From NCBI GenBank assembly GCA_900549235.1, contig URNT01000017.1, positions 11,433 to 75,432 of the forward strand: a stretch of 64,000 nt of DNA. The letters run 5' to 3'. This stretch comes from an uncultured Clostridium sp. GTDB lineage: Bacteria > Bacillota > Clostridia > Lachnospirales > Lachnospiraceae. This document shows, in pieces, positions 35,970 to 44,968 of this stretch. Every line of letters begins with the position of its first letter. Within the stretch, counting starts at the first letter, position 1. The notes below the pieces were generated by a model, which ran no database searches, was not told the origin of the DNA, and saw only the letters and a list, made by a program, of their open reading frames with translations. A program made the translations under genes and the position numbers.

Positions 35970-37490
35970 ATGGAGACATTAGTTAAAATGGAAGGTGTTA
36001 CCAAGGTGTTTCCTGGTGTCAAGGCGTTAGATGGCATCTCGTTTGAAATCAAAGCAGGAGAGGTTCATGTTTTGATGGGGGAAAATGGAGCGGGAAAATC
36101 TACCTTAATGAAGATACTGAGTGGTGTTTATCAGCCTACTGCAGGGAAAATCACGGTAAAAGGAAAGGAGTTTGCTTATTTAACACCAAAAGATTCTTAT
36201 GAGTGTGGAATTAGTATTATTTATCAGGAACTAAGTGTGATCAATGAGCTGTCAATACTGGAAAATCTGTTTGTAGGAAAACTTCCAACAAAACGAATTG
36301 GTGGAATTCCTGTGGTGGATTACAAAAGTATGACGGAACAGGCAAAAACTGTTATGGATAAGGTAGGACTAAAAAGAAAGCCAGGGCAGTTGGTAGAGGA
36401 GATCAGTATTTCGGAAAAGCAGCAGTGTGAAATCGCTAAGGCCCTAATTTTCAATGCGGATGTGATTATTATGGATGAACCGACCTCATCGCTGACAAGT
36501 TCGGAAGTTGCACATTTGTTTGATATAATCCGGCAGTTGAAAGCAGAGGGAAAAGGAATTGTATATATATCCCATAAAATGGACGAAATTAAGGAAATAG
36601 GTGATGTTGTAACCGTATTAAAGGATGGAACTTATGTGGGAACCAGAAATGTACAGGAAGTTACTCTGGATGATATTATAAAGATGATGGTAGGGCGAGA
36701 GATAAAGGGAACCTATCGTAATGAACAAATACAAGAATTTTCATCAGAGCCTGTAATTTTTGAAGTCAGGAACATAAGCAGGAAAGACCAACGGGTAAAG
36801 AATGTATCATTTCAGGTTCATAAAGGGGAAATTGTAGGCTTTGCTGGCTTGGTGGGAGCGGGGCGCAGCGAACTAATGAACTCGATTTTTGGATCAGAAC
36901 CCAAAAGCAGCGGGCAGATTTTTATAAATGGAAATGAGGTTCGGATTAGTTCTCCTTATGAGGCAATTAAAAATGGCCTGGCAATGGTTACAGAGAACAG
37001 AAGAGAAACAGGTTTTCTCAATAATTTTAGTATAAAGCAGAATATATCGATTGTGCCTTTTATTAAAAACTCCAGAGGAAAAGGATTGTTAGGGTTGGTG
37101 GATTCTAAAGCGGAGGATGAGTATGCTGCCAGGCAAAAGCAGGATATGAATGTAAAATGCAGGGATGTAGAACAGAATATTACAGAGCTGTCAGGCGGGA
37201 ACCAGCAAAAAGTAATACTGGGAAAATGGATGGCGGCAGAATCTCAGGTAATCATATTTGACGAACCTACAAAAGGAATTGATGTAGGAAGCAAAAGTGA
37301 GATTTATGTATTGATGCGCCGACTGGCAGATCAGGGAAAAGGTGTGATTATGGTATCTTCTGAGATGCCAGAACTTTTATCTGTATGTGATACTATTTGT
37401 GTATTTAGGGACGGAGAGATCAGAATGACCTATGGAGTCCGGGAAGCAACAGAGGAAAATATTTTGAAATCGTCAACTGGCGAGGTGTAA
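35970..37490 (+). CDS. Sugar ABC transporter ATP-binding protein (RbsA/AlsA-type)
   Basis: 506 residues with two fused ABC domains as in ribose/allose/xylose importers. The first has a full Walker A (GENGAGKSTLMKIL) and a signature-like ISISEKQQCEIAKAL; the second has the degenerate GLVGAGRSELMNSIF with a good LSGGNQQKVILGKW signature. ATG 35970 is fixed by AGGAGGG; the longer frame from 35850 runs inside lacI. It energises uptake through the permease encoded 18 bases downstream. Confidence 0.95.
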   Translation: METLVKMEGVTKVFPGVKALDGISFEIKAGEVHVLMGENGAGKSTLMKILSGVYQPTAGKITVKGKEFAYLTPKDSYECGISIIYQELSVINELSILENLFVGKLPTKRIGGIPVVDYKSMTEQAKTVMDKVGLKRKPGQLVEEISISEKQQCEIAKALIFNADVIIMDEPTSSLTSSEVAHLFDIIRQLKAEGKGIVYISHKMDEIKEIGDVVTVLKDGTYVGTRNVQEVTLDDIIKMMVGREIKGTYRNEQIQEFSSEPVIFEVRNISRKDQRVKNVSFQVHKGEIVGFAGLVGAGRSELMNSIFGSEPKSSGQIFINGNEVRISSPYEAIKNGLAMVTENRRETGFLNNFSIKQNISIVPFIKNSRGKGLLGLVDSKAEDEYAARQKQDMNVKCRDVEQNITELSGGNQQKVILGKWMAAESQVIIFDEPTKGIDVGSKSEIYVLMRRLADQGKGVIMVSSEMPELLSVCDTICVFRDGEIRMTYGVREATEENILKSSTGEV

Positions 37491-37508
37491 TCAGGAGGGA
37501 GAATAACC

Positions 37509-38477
37509 ATGAACCAGAATACAGAAATAAAATCAAAACCGAGCTTTGGGGTTCTTTGGCAAAAATATGGAACAATTGGAATTTTTTTGCTTCTTTTGGT
37601 TGTGCTTGCAATTGCAAAACCAGCCAGTATCTTTAATCCGGACAGTATTCCTCAGATTTTAAAGCAGAGCGCGGTTAATATACTGTTGGCTTTAGGAGAA
37701 TTTTTTGCCATATTGATTGCGGGTATTGACCTGTCAGTAGGGGCGGTGGCTGGTCTTGTGGGAATGCTCACAGCTATGCTTATGGTAAATGGAGTTCCTG
37801 TGATTCCGGCATTGCTTCTGGGAATTCTGATAGGAATGCTTATTGGCTTCTGTAATGGGATGCTGGTTAATAAAACTGGTCTGCATCCTTTTATCATCAC
37901 ACTGGGAACTCAATCTATTTTTCAGGGAATTATGCTGGTAATTTCGGATTCCAGAAATATATATGGTTTTCCGGCTTCTTTTACAAAGACTATGAGTGCA
38001 AGCATTCTTTATATACCAATTCCTGTTATTATTGCTTTGCTTGTGGCGGCTGCCTGTGCTTTTTTTACTGCAAAATGTAAGGCAGGAAGAAATATTTATG
38101 CGTTAGGAGGTAATATGGAGGCAGCATGGTACTCTGGGGTGAATGTAAATCTTCATAGGCTTCTGGTATTTATGATTTCAGGAACCTGCGCAGGAATTGC
38201 AGGCATTGTGCTATTAGGACGGGTAGGTGCTGCAGCGCCGACAGCTGGAACTGGATATGAAACCTATGCTATTGCAGCGACTATCATTGGCGGAACGAGT
38301 TTCATGGGGGGTAAAGGGAAAATACTGGGAGTGGTGATTGGAGGTATGATTATCGGTATTATAAATTATGGAATGACAGCGCTTATGATACCGAGCAGCT
38401 ATCAGAAAATTGTAATGGGTGCATTGATCATTATTTCTGTTGCCATTGATCATTTTGTGGCAAAGGCTAAAAAATAG
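37509..38477 (+). CDS. Sugar ABC transporter permease (RbsC/AlsC-type)
   Basis: 322 residues, strongly hydrophobic with about ten membrane segments. Conserved RbsC-family stretches: AGIDLSVGAVAGLVGMLTAM, LHPFIITLGTQSIFQGI and GGTSFMGGKGKILGVVIGG near the end. It forms the membrane channel for the binding protein and ATPase of this operon. Confidence 0.94.
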   Translation: MNQNTEIKSKPSFGVLWQKYGTIGIFLLLLVVLAIAKPASIFNPDSIPQILKQSAVNILLALGEFFAILIAGIDLSVGAVAGLVGMLTAMLMVNGVPVIPALLLGILIGMLIGFCNGMLVNKTGLHPFIITLGTQSIFQGIMLVISDSRNIYGFPASFTKTMSASILYIPIPVIIALLVAAACAFFTAKCKAGRNIYALGGNMEAAWYSGVNVNLHRLLVFMISGTCAGIAGIVLLGRVGAAAPTAGTGYETYAIAATIIGGTSFMGGKGKILGVVIGGMIIGIINYGMTALMIPSSYQKIVMGALIIISVAIDHFVAKAKK

Positions 38478-38495
38478 GATAAGGAGGAACTACGA

Positions 38496-39173
38496 ATGAA
38501 GCCAATGTTTAATCCATCTCTGATGTGTATGGATCTGTTGAATATCAAAGATCAATTACAGATATTAAATTCCAGAGCAGATATGTACCATGTAGATATT
38601 ATGGATGGTCATTTTGTAAAAAACATTACGTTATCACCTGATTTCTGCAAGGCAATAAAACCTGCCTGTCAGATTCCGTTAGACTGCCATCTGATGGTAA
38701 CAACTCCCGATGATTTTATCAAACCTTTGGCAGATGCAGGAGCAGGTTATATCTGTCCACACGCAGAAACAATTAATTCAGATGCGTTTCGTATAATTAA
38801 CAAGATAAGGTCTTTGGGCTGTAAGGTCGGCATTGTTCTGAATCCTGCGACTCCTGTTTCTTATATTCAGCATTATATTCATCTTTTGGATAAGGTAACA
38901 GTAATGAGTGTAGATCCTGGGTTTGCGGGGCAGCCTTTTATCTCCGAAATGCTTGATAAGATCAGTTACCTTAGACAGTTAAAACAGGAAAAAGGTTATA
39001 GCTATCTGATCGAAGTAGACGGCTCTTGCAATGAACGAACCTTTGGGGAGCTTTATCGGGCTGGAACCGAGGTGTTTATTGTAGGTACATCTGGGCTTTT
39101 TAGGCTGGATGAGGATCTGGAAAAGGCATGGGATAAAATGCTGGATAATTTTAACAGGGCCACAGGCCGGTAA
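38496..39173 (+). CDS. alsE: D-allulose-6-phosphate 3-epimerase (AlsE-like; RPE family)
   Basis: 225 residues, TIM barrel of the ribulose-phosphate epimerase family. NPSLMCMDLL, VDIMDGHFVKN, LDCHLMVT, VMSVDPGFAGQPF and EVDGSCNE carry the metal-binding His/Asp and phosphate-loop residues. The wording (SLMCMDLL, ETINSDAFR, KVGIVLNPATP, EVDGSCN, VGTSGLF) is much closer to E. coli AlsE than to Rpe. It would convert allulose-6-phosphate to fructose-6-phosphate. Context agrees: sugar ABC importer, ROK kinase and RpiB. Confidence 0.85.
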   Translation: MKPMFNPSLMCMDLLNIKDQLQILNSRADMYHVDIMDGHFVKNITLSPDFCKAIKPACQIPLDCHLMVTTPDDFIKPLADAGAGYICPHAETINSDAFRIINKIRSLGCKVGIVLNPATPVSYIQHYIHLLDKVTVMSVDPGFAGQPFISEMLDKISYLRQLKQEKGYSYLIEVDGSCNERTFGELYRAGTEVFIVGTSGLFRLDEDLEKAWDKMLDNFNRATGR

Positions 39174-39184
39174 GGCGGTAATCA

Positions 39185-40093
39185 ATGGAATGGATCATAG
39201 GAATTGACATCGGAGGAACTAATTTTCGACTGGGCTGTGTTGCTCGGAATGGAGACTTGGCTTTTTTCGAAAAGCGTTCTAGTGCTCCGTTTAAGGAAGA
39301 CGGGGCAGCGAAGGTACTTGGAGCGGAAATCCGAGACTATATGGAACGTCATTCTTTGACGGGTAAAGTTGCGGCTGTGGCGGTAGGTGTGCCATCTGTG
39401 GTAAGCAAGGATAAAAGCTTTGTATATTCCACTCCTAATTTGAAAGGGCTGGAACATATGGATCTGGGACATATTTTGGAAGAGTGTCTGGGTATGCAGG
39501 TGTTTGTAGATCGGGATGTAAATTATCTTCTTCGTCACGATATTCAAAAATACGGATTGGATCCACACAGGGATAAGACTATATTGGGGATGTACTTAGG
39601 GACTGGTTTTGGGAATCCAATCTACATAAATGGACAGTTTCATGCAGGAAAAAACGGAGTAGCCGGTGAATTGGGACATATTCCGCTGTTTGGGCTGGAG
39701 GAAATCTGTCCCTGCGGGAATGAGGGGTGTGCGGAACTTCGATGCTCAGGCGCTTACTTAAAAAAGCTTCAGACACAGTATTATTCGGATACAGAAATTG
39801 GAGAGATTTTTTTAAAACATGGAAAGGATGAGAGAATCCTTAAATATGTAAGAGACCTGGCTTATCCAATCAGTACAGAGGTAACGCTTTTAGATCCGGA
39901 TTATGTGGTTATGGGCGGAGGGGTTATGATTATGAAAGATTTTCCTGCGGATTATTTGAAAGAACAGGTAAAAAAGCGTACAAGGCATCCGTTTCCTTCT
40001 GAAAATCTGGAATTTATATTTCCAGAATATAGCCAGACCAGCGGTGTTGTTGGAGGAGGGCTATCAGCGTTTGATGCAATAGAGCAGGGATGA
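39185..40093 (+). CDS. alsK: ROK-family sugar kinase, allose kinase-like
   Basis: 302 residues. IGIDIGGTNFRLG is the ATP phosphate motif; VDRDVNYLL replaces the usual ND-type catalytic loop but keeps the Asp, as in E. coli AlsK (SRDVN); GVAGELGHIPL plus CPCGNEGCAELRCSG is an intact ROK zinc site; YLGTGFG follows the AlsK pattern. VVSKDKSFVYSTPNL also matches AlsK. Likely phosphorylates D-allose at O6. It lies 11 bases after alsE. Confidence 0.8.
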   Translation: MEWIIGIDIGGTNFRLGCVARNGDLAFFEKRSSAPFKEDGAAKVLGAEIRDYMERHSLTGKVAAVAVGVPSVVSKDKSFVYSTPNLKGLEHMDLGHILEECLGMQVFVDRDVNYLLRHDIQKYGLDPHRDKTILGMYLGTGFGNPIYINGQFHAGKNGVAGELGHIPLFGLEEICPCGNEGCAELRCSGAYLKKLQTQYYSDTEIGEIFLKHGKDERILKYVRDLAYPISTEVTLLDPDYVVMGGGVMIMKDFPADYLKEQVKKRTRHPFPSENLEFIFPEYSQTSGVVGGGLSAFDAIEQG

Positions 40094-40148
40094 AAATTGG
40101 TTTTGTTCCTGGTCTAAATAAACAAAATAAGAAAAGGAGAGGTAAAAA

Positions 40149-41195
40149 ATGAAGAAAAGAATGTTAGCAGCAGCTCTTTCAGCAGTCCTGGCAGTGAGTC
40201 TGTCAGCTTGTGCGGGAGGTACAGAAGAGGTATCCACAGCACCGGAGACGGTACAGGCAACGGATTCCTCTGATACGGAGGGCTCTCAGGCGGCAGATGA
40301 GACTGTTTCTGGTGATAAGAAATATGCGGTTATTTTGAAAACACAGGCAACTGACTTCTGGGTAAAAATGTGGAAGGGAGTTGAAGCGGAGGCAGAAGTG
40401 AAGGGAGCGCAGGTGGATCTTTATTCTGCACAGAGCGAAGATGACTTGGAAGGACAGCTTACTATTTTGGAAAGCTGTATCCAGCAGGGATATGACGGCA
40501 TTGCGATTGCTCCTCTTTCTGGCGTAAATGTACTTCCTGGAATCGGGGAAGCAACTGAAAAAGGAATTGTGATTGTAGATGTGGATGAGAAATTTGATGA
40601 AACGGAGCTGGCAAATCAAGGGGGAGCCTGTGTGGCATATGTAGCTACCGATAATGTAGCGGTAGGAGCAAAGGGAGCGCAGTACATTGTAGACCAAGCT
40701 GGTCAGGGAGCAAAGGTAGCGATTATTGAAGGTAAGTCTGGAAATCAGTCATCTGAGGATCGGACACAAGGTGCAAAGCAGGCATTTACAGATGGTGGAA
40801 TGGATTTGATCAGCAGTCAGGCTGCTGATTGGGACCGACAGAAAGCAATGGACATTGCATCTACGCTGATCCAGCAGAACCCTGATTTAAAGGGAATCTA
40901 CTGCTGTAATGATGGTATGGCTCTTGGTGCTGTCCAGGCGGTGCTTAATGCAGGCAAATCAGGTGAGATCCTGGTGGTAGGAACGGACGGAGATGCAGAG
41001 GCAATAACTTCCATTGCAAATAGCGAACTGAGCGCTACGGTTGCTCAGGATCCAGCTCAGATTGGGGCTGTTAGTCTGGATTTATTGATCAAGGAGGTTG
41101 AAAAAGGAAATAAGGGAGAGATAGGCGTATTTCCAGAGAAGACTCCGGTAGAGTCAACACTTATTACAGTTGAAAATGCGTCAGAATTTCAGTAA
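40149..41195 (+). CDS. Sugar ABC transporter substrate-binding lipoprotein (RbsB/AlsB-type)
   Basis: 348 residues. The signal peptide ends in a lipobox (LSAC, Cys21), then a Thr/Ser/Glu linker, then a two-lobed periplasmic-binding-protein domain: KKYAVILKTQATDFWVKM, GYDGIAIAPLSG, IYCCNDGMALGAVQA and LVVGTDGDAEAI. Placed after the kinase rather than before the permease. It captures the sugar for the ABC importer. A strong hairpin follows, which may raise its mRNA relative to the rest. Confidence 0.93.
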   Translation: MKKRMLAAALSAVLAVSLSACAGGTEEVSTAPETVQATDSSDTEGSQAADETVSGDKKYAVILKTQATDFWVKMWKGVEAEAEVKGAQVDLYSAQSEDDLEGQLTILESCIQQGYDGIAIAPLSGVNVLPGIGEATEKGIVIVDVDEKFDETELANQGGACVAYVATDNVAVGAKGAQYIVDQAGQGAKVAIIEGKSGNQSSEDRTQGAKQAFTDGGMDLISSQAADWDRQKAMDIASTLIQQNPDLKGIYCCNDGMALGAVQAVLNAGKSGEILVVGTDGDAEAITSIANSELSATVAQDPAQIGAVSLDLLIKEVEKGNKGEIGVFPEKTPVESTLITVENASEFQ

Positions 41196-41225
41196 TCAGA
41201 TGACAGGCAGTAATTAAAATAAAAA

Positions 41226-41258
41226 AAGGGATTGTGCGGCTGAGCTGCACAATCCCTT
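41226..41258 (+). terminator. Intercistronic hairpin after the binding-protein gene
   Basis: AAGGGATTGTGC (41226-41237) pairs perfectly with GCACAATCCCTT (41247-41258), loop GGCTGAGCT. No T-tract follows, so it is better seen as an mRNA-stabilising or partial-attenuation element, common behind binding-protein genes. Confidence 0.5.
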
Positions 41259-41278
41259 CTGCAAAGAGGAGAAAAAAT

Positions 41279-41743
41279 ATGAGAGTAGGATTTGGTAATG
41301 ATCATGTTGCTGTTGAATTGAAACAGATATTAATGGAGCATTTGAAGAATAAAGGATATGAATGTGTGGATTTTGGGCCAACAGACCCATCACAGAAGGT
41401 AAATTACCCGGAGCCAGGACGCCTGGTAGCGGAGGCTCTGATGCGGGGAGAGATTGATAAAGGGGTGCTGATCTGCGGAACGGGAATTGGTATATCGTTG
41501 GCAGCTAATAAAGTACCTGGCATTCGGGCAGCGGTGTGTTCGGAACCATATTCTGCAAGATTAACAGTGGAGCACAATAATGCTAATATAATTGCCATGG
41601 GAGCCAGAGTGGTGGGGCCGGAATTGGCAAAAATGATCGTTGATGAGTTCTTTGACGCTGAATTTGAAGGTGGAAGACATGCTGCACGGGTGGATATGAT
41701 TTCTGAAATTGAAAGAAAATACGGGGCAGAATGGCATGAATAA
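41279..41743 (+). CDS. rpiB: RpiB-type sugar-phosphate isomerase (allose-6-P / ribose-5-P)
   Basis: 154 residues of the RpiB/LacAB fold. GNDHVAVELK carries the ring-opening Asp/His; CGTGIGISLAANKVPGIRAA has the catalytic Cys66; HNNANIIAMGARVVG closes the site. ATG 41279 follows AGAGGAG; the frame's earlier ATG lies in the hairpin. E. coli RpiB also isomerises allose-6-phosphate to allulose-6-phosphate, which would link AlsK to AlsE here. Its stop overlaps the next start. Confidence 0.9.
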   Translation: MRVGFGNDHVAVELKQILMEHLKNKGYECVDFGPTDPSQKVNYPEPGRLVAEALMRGEIDKGVLICGTGIGISLAANKVPGIRAAVCSEPYSARLTVEHNNANIIAMGARVVGPELAKMIVDEFFDAEFEGGRHAARVDMISEIERKYGAEWHE

Positions 41744-42677
41744 GCAGGTTAGTGTTGAAATTGGCGGGACGAAACAACAAATTGCAATTGGATTGGAAAC
41801 TGGCGAGATATTGGAAATAAAAAGTGTAAAGCTGGGAAAAAAAACAGAGGCAGGAGAGATTCTAGAATGGTTGCGTCTAAATCTTCACGAAATTCTGGAC
41901 AGAGAGCGGGTGGAGGGAATAGGGGTTGGATTTGGCGGGCCTTTGGAGTTTTCTACAGGCCGTGTGCTTTGTTCGCTTCAGGTACCAGGATGGCAGGATT
42001 TCAAACTTAAGGAATGGTTTGAACGGGAATTTAAGGTTCCTTCTGTGATTATAAATGATACCGTATTGGGTGGAATAGGCGAGCTGATTCTTGGAAATGG
42101 AGTTGGCAGCAGCCGTTTTTTTTATACGAACATCGGTACCGGAGTCGGAGGCGGCTTTTATCTTGACCAAAAATATTATGACGGTTCTGGCTGTGGCGCC
42201 TCTTATCTGGGGAATACCTGGATTCCAGATTGGACAAAGGGAAAACCTGGAGAGAAAACCAGACTTGAATTGCTTTGTTCAGGAAGAAGTATAGAAAGAC
42301 GTATTAACTCTATGGGATATATACCTGAAAGGTCATTTTTGCGCCAAAAGACTGGTTGGATTACTTGCAAAGATCTTGCGGAAGGAGCACGGGCTGGTGA
42401 TATTTTCTGTTTGGAAGAATTAGACAAGATTGCAGCTGCGTTTTCTCTGGGATTGGCGAATACTTTGGCATTGCTGGCACCGGATTGTATTGTTATAGGC
42501 GGAGGCGTAGCTAAGATGGGAGAAATTTTGTTCTCGCGTATTCGCAGATATACGGATGAAATGGCATTTGTAGCGAATCAAAGACATTATAAAATATTGG
42601 AAAGTCATCTTGGCGACAGGGCAGTTTTGGCAGGAGGTCTTTTGGCGGCAGGAAAAAGGGGTGTGAATTGCGTTTAG
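41736..42677 (+). CDS. Second ROK-family protein, lacking the zinc motif
   Basis: 313 residues. Phosphate-binding VEIGGTKQQIAIG (Glu in place of the usual Asp), catalytic-loop IINDTVLGGIGE and NIGTGVGGGF are ROK features, and LLAPDCIVIGGGVAK is the adenosine motif. The CxCGxxGCxE zinc site is replaced by TWIPDWTKGKPGEKTRLELL. It may be a kinase with other specificity or a sensory ROK protein. The start overlaps the rpiB stop by eight bases; no strong ribosome site, so translational coupling is likely. Confidence 0.8.
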   Translation: MNKQVSVEIGGTKQQIAIGLETGEILEIKSVKLGKKTEAGEILEWLRLNLHEILDRERVEGIGVGFGGPLEFSTGRVLCSLQVPGWQDFKLKEWFEREFKVPSVIINDTVLGGIGELILGNGVGSSRFFYTNIGTGVGGGFYLDQKYYDGSGCGASYLGNTWIPDWTKGKPGEKTRLELLCSGRSIERRINSMGYIPERSFLRQKTGWITCKDLAEGARAGDIFCLEELDKIAAAFSLGLANTLALLAPDCIVIGGGVAKMGEILFSRIRRYTDEMAFVANQRHYKILESHLGDRAVLAGGLLAAGKRGVNCV

Positions 42678-42694
42678 AAATAACTCCATGATTT

Positions 42695-42726
42695 AGCAAC
42701 TGCCGGAAATTGGTCCGGCAGTTGCT
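42695..42726 (+). terminator. Hairpin at the end of the sugar operon
   Basis: AGCAACTGCCGG / CCGGCAGTTGCT, a perfect 12-pair stem with an 8-base loop, but only a weak T-rich tail. Confidence 0.6.
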
Positions 42727-42868
42727 GACTGGGGATATTTTATTGATATACAAGAGTTTCTTGCGCTTTCCCTAGGGCTTTTTTGCAGTATTCCCCGCCA
42801 AATTCCCTCGCTCTCTCCGCCCAAATATTAAATCTTTTTAAATTTCCCCGAAATATTCCCGACTTTAT

Positions 42869-42897
42869 TTGAAAAAATAAATAGAGTATGCTATATT
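42869..42897 (+). promoter_or_regulatory. Sigma-A promoter of the rfb operon
   Basis: TTGAAA, 17-base spacer, TATATT with extended TGC. Upstream (42727-42868) I see only A/T-rich sequence and a ccctaggg palindrome. Confidence 0.65.
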
Positions 42898-42964
42898 GGA
42901 CAAAGAATATTGCAATGAACATTGCCGGGCCCGGGCTTTGACCGGTGCCTGTAAGGAGGAAAAT

Positions 42965-43864
42965 ATGAAGGGAATTATACTGGCCGGAGGAAGCGGGACA
43001 AGACTGTATCCTCTGACGAAGGTAACCTCGAAGCAGCTGCTTCCGATTTATGACAAACCTATGATCTATTATCCGCTGTCTGTTCTGATGAACGCAGGAA
43101 TCCGGGATATTCTGATCATTTCCACACCGGATGATACCCCCCGGTTTGAGGCTCTTTTGGGAGACGGGCAGCAGTTTGGCATCCATTTAAGCTATGCAGT
43201 GCAGCCAAGCCCCGACGGTCTGGCTCAGGCCTTTATTATCGGCGAGGAGTTTATCGGCGGCGATTCGGTGGCCATGGTCCTGGGAGATAACATTTTCCAC
43301 GGACAGGGGCTGAACAGGCGCCTTCAGGCGGCTGCGGCCAAGGAGACGGGGGCTACGGTATTCGGCTACTATGTGGACGATCCGGAGCGTTTTGGCATCG
43401 TGGAGTTTGACCAGGAGGGAAAGGCTGTTTCCATTGAGGAGAAGCCGGAGAAGCCAAAGTCCAACTACTGTGTCACCGGCCTTTATTTCTACGACAACCG
43501 TGTGGTAGAGTACGCGAAGAATCTGAAGCCTTCTGCAAGAGGAGAGCTTGAGATCACAGACTTAAACCGGATCTATCTGGAAAATGGCGATCTGGACGTA
43601 ATCCTTTTAGGACAGGGCTTTACCTGGCTTGATACGGGAACCCATGAGTCTTTGGTAGAGGCCACCAATTTTGTAAAAACCGTTGAGACCCATCAGCACC
43701 GTAAGATCGCCTGCCTGGAGGAGATTGGCTACTTAAACGGCTGGATCACCAGGGAGCAGGTGCTTGAGACCTACGAGGTTCTAAAAAAGAATCAGTACGG
43801 TAAGTATCTGAAGGATGTATTAGACGGCAAATACGTAGACAAGCTCCGGACCATGGAGTTTTGA
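42965..43864 (+). CDS. rfbA: Glucose-1-phosphate thymidylyltransferase
   Basis: Makes dTDP-glucose from glucose-1-phosphate and dTTP. 299 residues, normal. [11 protein letters not shown] is the nucleotide-binding signature, with [23 protein letters not shown]-type GDNIFHGQG, and [15 protein letters not shown] 42965 follows AAGGAGGA directly; the frame's earlier ATG is in the promoter region. First gene of rfbA-rfbB-rfbD. Confidence 0.96.
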   Translation: MKGIILAGGSGTRLYPLTKVTSKQLLPIYDKPMIYYPLSVLMNAGIRDILIISTPDDTPRFEALLGDGQQFGIHLSYAVQPSPDGLAQAFIIGEEFIGGDSVAMVLGDNIFHGQGLNRRLQAAAAKETGATVFGYYVDDPERFGIVEFDQEGKAVSIEEKPEKPKSNYCVTGLYFYDNRVVEYAKNLKPSARGELEITDLNRIYLENGDLDVILLGQGFTWLDTGTHESLVEATNFVKTVETHQHRKIACLEEIGYLNGWITREQVLETYEVLKKNQYGKYLKDVLDGKYVDKLRTMEF

Positions 43865-43884
43865 TCGCTTGGAGGAAAAGGAAA

Positions 43885-44907
43885 ATGAAAATAATTGTAA
43901 CCGGCGGTGCCGGATTTATTGGAAGCAACTTTGTACACCATATGGTGAATAAATATCCGGAGTATGAGATCATCAATCTGGATCTGCTTACCTATGCAGG
44001 AAACCTTGAGAATTTAAAGCCGGTAGAGGATAAGCCAAACTACCGTTTTGTAAAGGGCGACATTGCGGACAGAACCTTTATTTTTGACCTGTTTGAGAAG
44101 GAAAAGCCGGATATGGTGGTAAATTTTGCGGCTGAGAGCCATGTAGACCGCTCCATTACAGACCCTGAAGCATTTGTAAGGACCAATGTTATGGGAACCA
44201 CCACCCTTCTTGACGCCTGCCGCACCTACGGCATCAAGCGCTATCATCAGGTGTCTACAGACGAGGTATACGGCGATCTGCCCCTGGACCGCCCGGATCT
44301 GTTCTTTACAGAGGAGACGCCCCTGCATACCTCAAGCCCCTATTCTTCTTCTAAGGCAAGCGCAGACCTGTTTGTGCTGGCTTACCACAGAACCTACGGG
44401 CTTCCTGTAACGGTATCACGCTGTTCCAATAACTATGGCCCCTATCATTTCCCGGAGAAGCTGATCCCGTTGATTATCAGCCGGGCACTGGCAGATGAGG
44501 AACTTCCCGTATACGGAACCGGGGAAAATGTCCGGGACTGGCTCCATGTATCCGATCACTGTGAGGCTATCGACCTGGTGATCCATAAGGGCCGGGTAGG
44601 CGAGGTCTACAACATCGGCGGACACAATGAGAGGACAAACCTTGAGGTGGTTAAGACCATTTTAAAGGCTCTTGATAAGCCTGAAAGCCTGATCAAGTTC
44701 GTAACCGACCGTCCGGGCCACGATATGCGCTATGCCATCGACCCGACCAAGATGGAGACAGAGCTTGGCTGGAAGCCTCAGTATACCTTTGATACAGGCA
44801 TTAAACAGACCATTCAGTGGTACCTGGACAATCAGGATTGGTGGAAAAATATCTTAAGCGGCGAGTACAGCAATTATTTCGATAAAATGTACGGCAGCCG
44901 TCTGTAA
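43885..44907 (+). CDS. rfbB: dTDP-glucose 4,6-dehydratase
   Basis: 340 residues, extended SDR. GGAGFIGSNFV binds NAD; STDEVYGDLP carries the catalytic Thr/Asp/Glu; YSSSKASAD is the Tyr-Lys pair; SRCSNNYGPYHFPEKL is the sugar-nucleotide loop. Makes dTDP-4-keto-6-deoxyglucose. ATG 43885 chosen for the GGAGG-type site and conserved MKIIVTGG opening. Confidence 0.96.
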   Translation: MKIIVTGGAGFIGSNFVHHMVNKYPEYEIINLDLLTYAGNLENLKPVEDKPNYRFVKGDIADRTFIFDLFEKEKPDMVVNFAAESHVDRSITDPEAFVRTNVMGTTTLLDACRTYGIKRYHQVSTDEVYGDLPLDRPDLFFTEETPLHTSSPYSSSKASADLFVLAYHRTYGLPVTVSRCSNNYGPYHFPEKLIPLIISRALADEELPVYGTGENVRDWLHVSDHCEAIDLVIHKGRVGEVYNIGGHNERTNLEVVKTILKALDKPESLIKFVTDRPGHDMRYAIDPTKMETELGWKPQYTFDTGIKQTIQWYLDNQDWWKNILSGEYSNYFDKMYGSRL

Positions 44908-44968
44908 ACGAATGTATGTGGCTGACGGGGAGATTCTTCTGTCAGCCATTCTTGAGCGGAGGTTTTAT

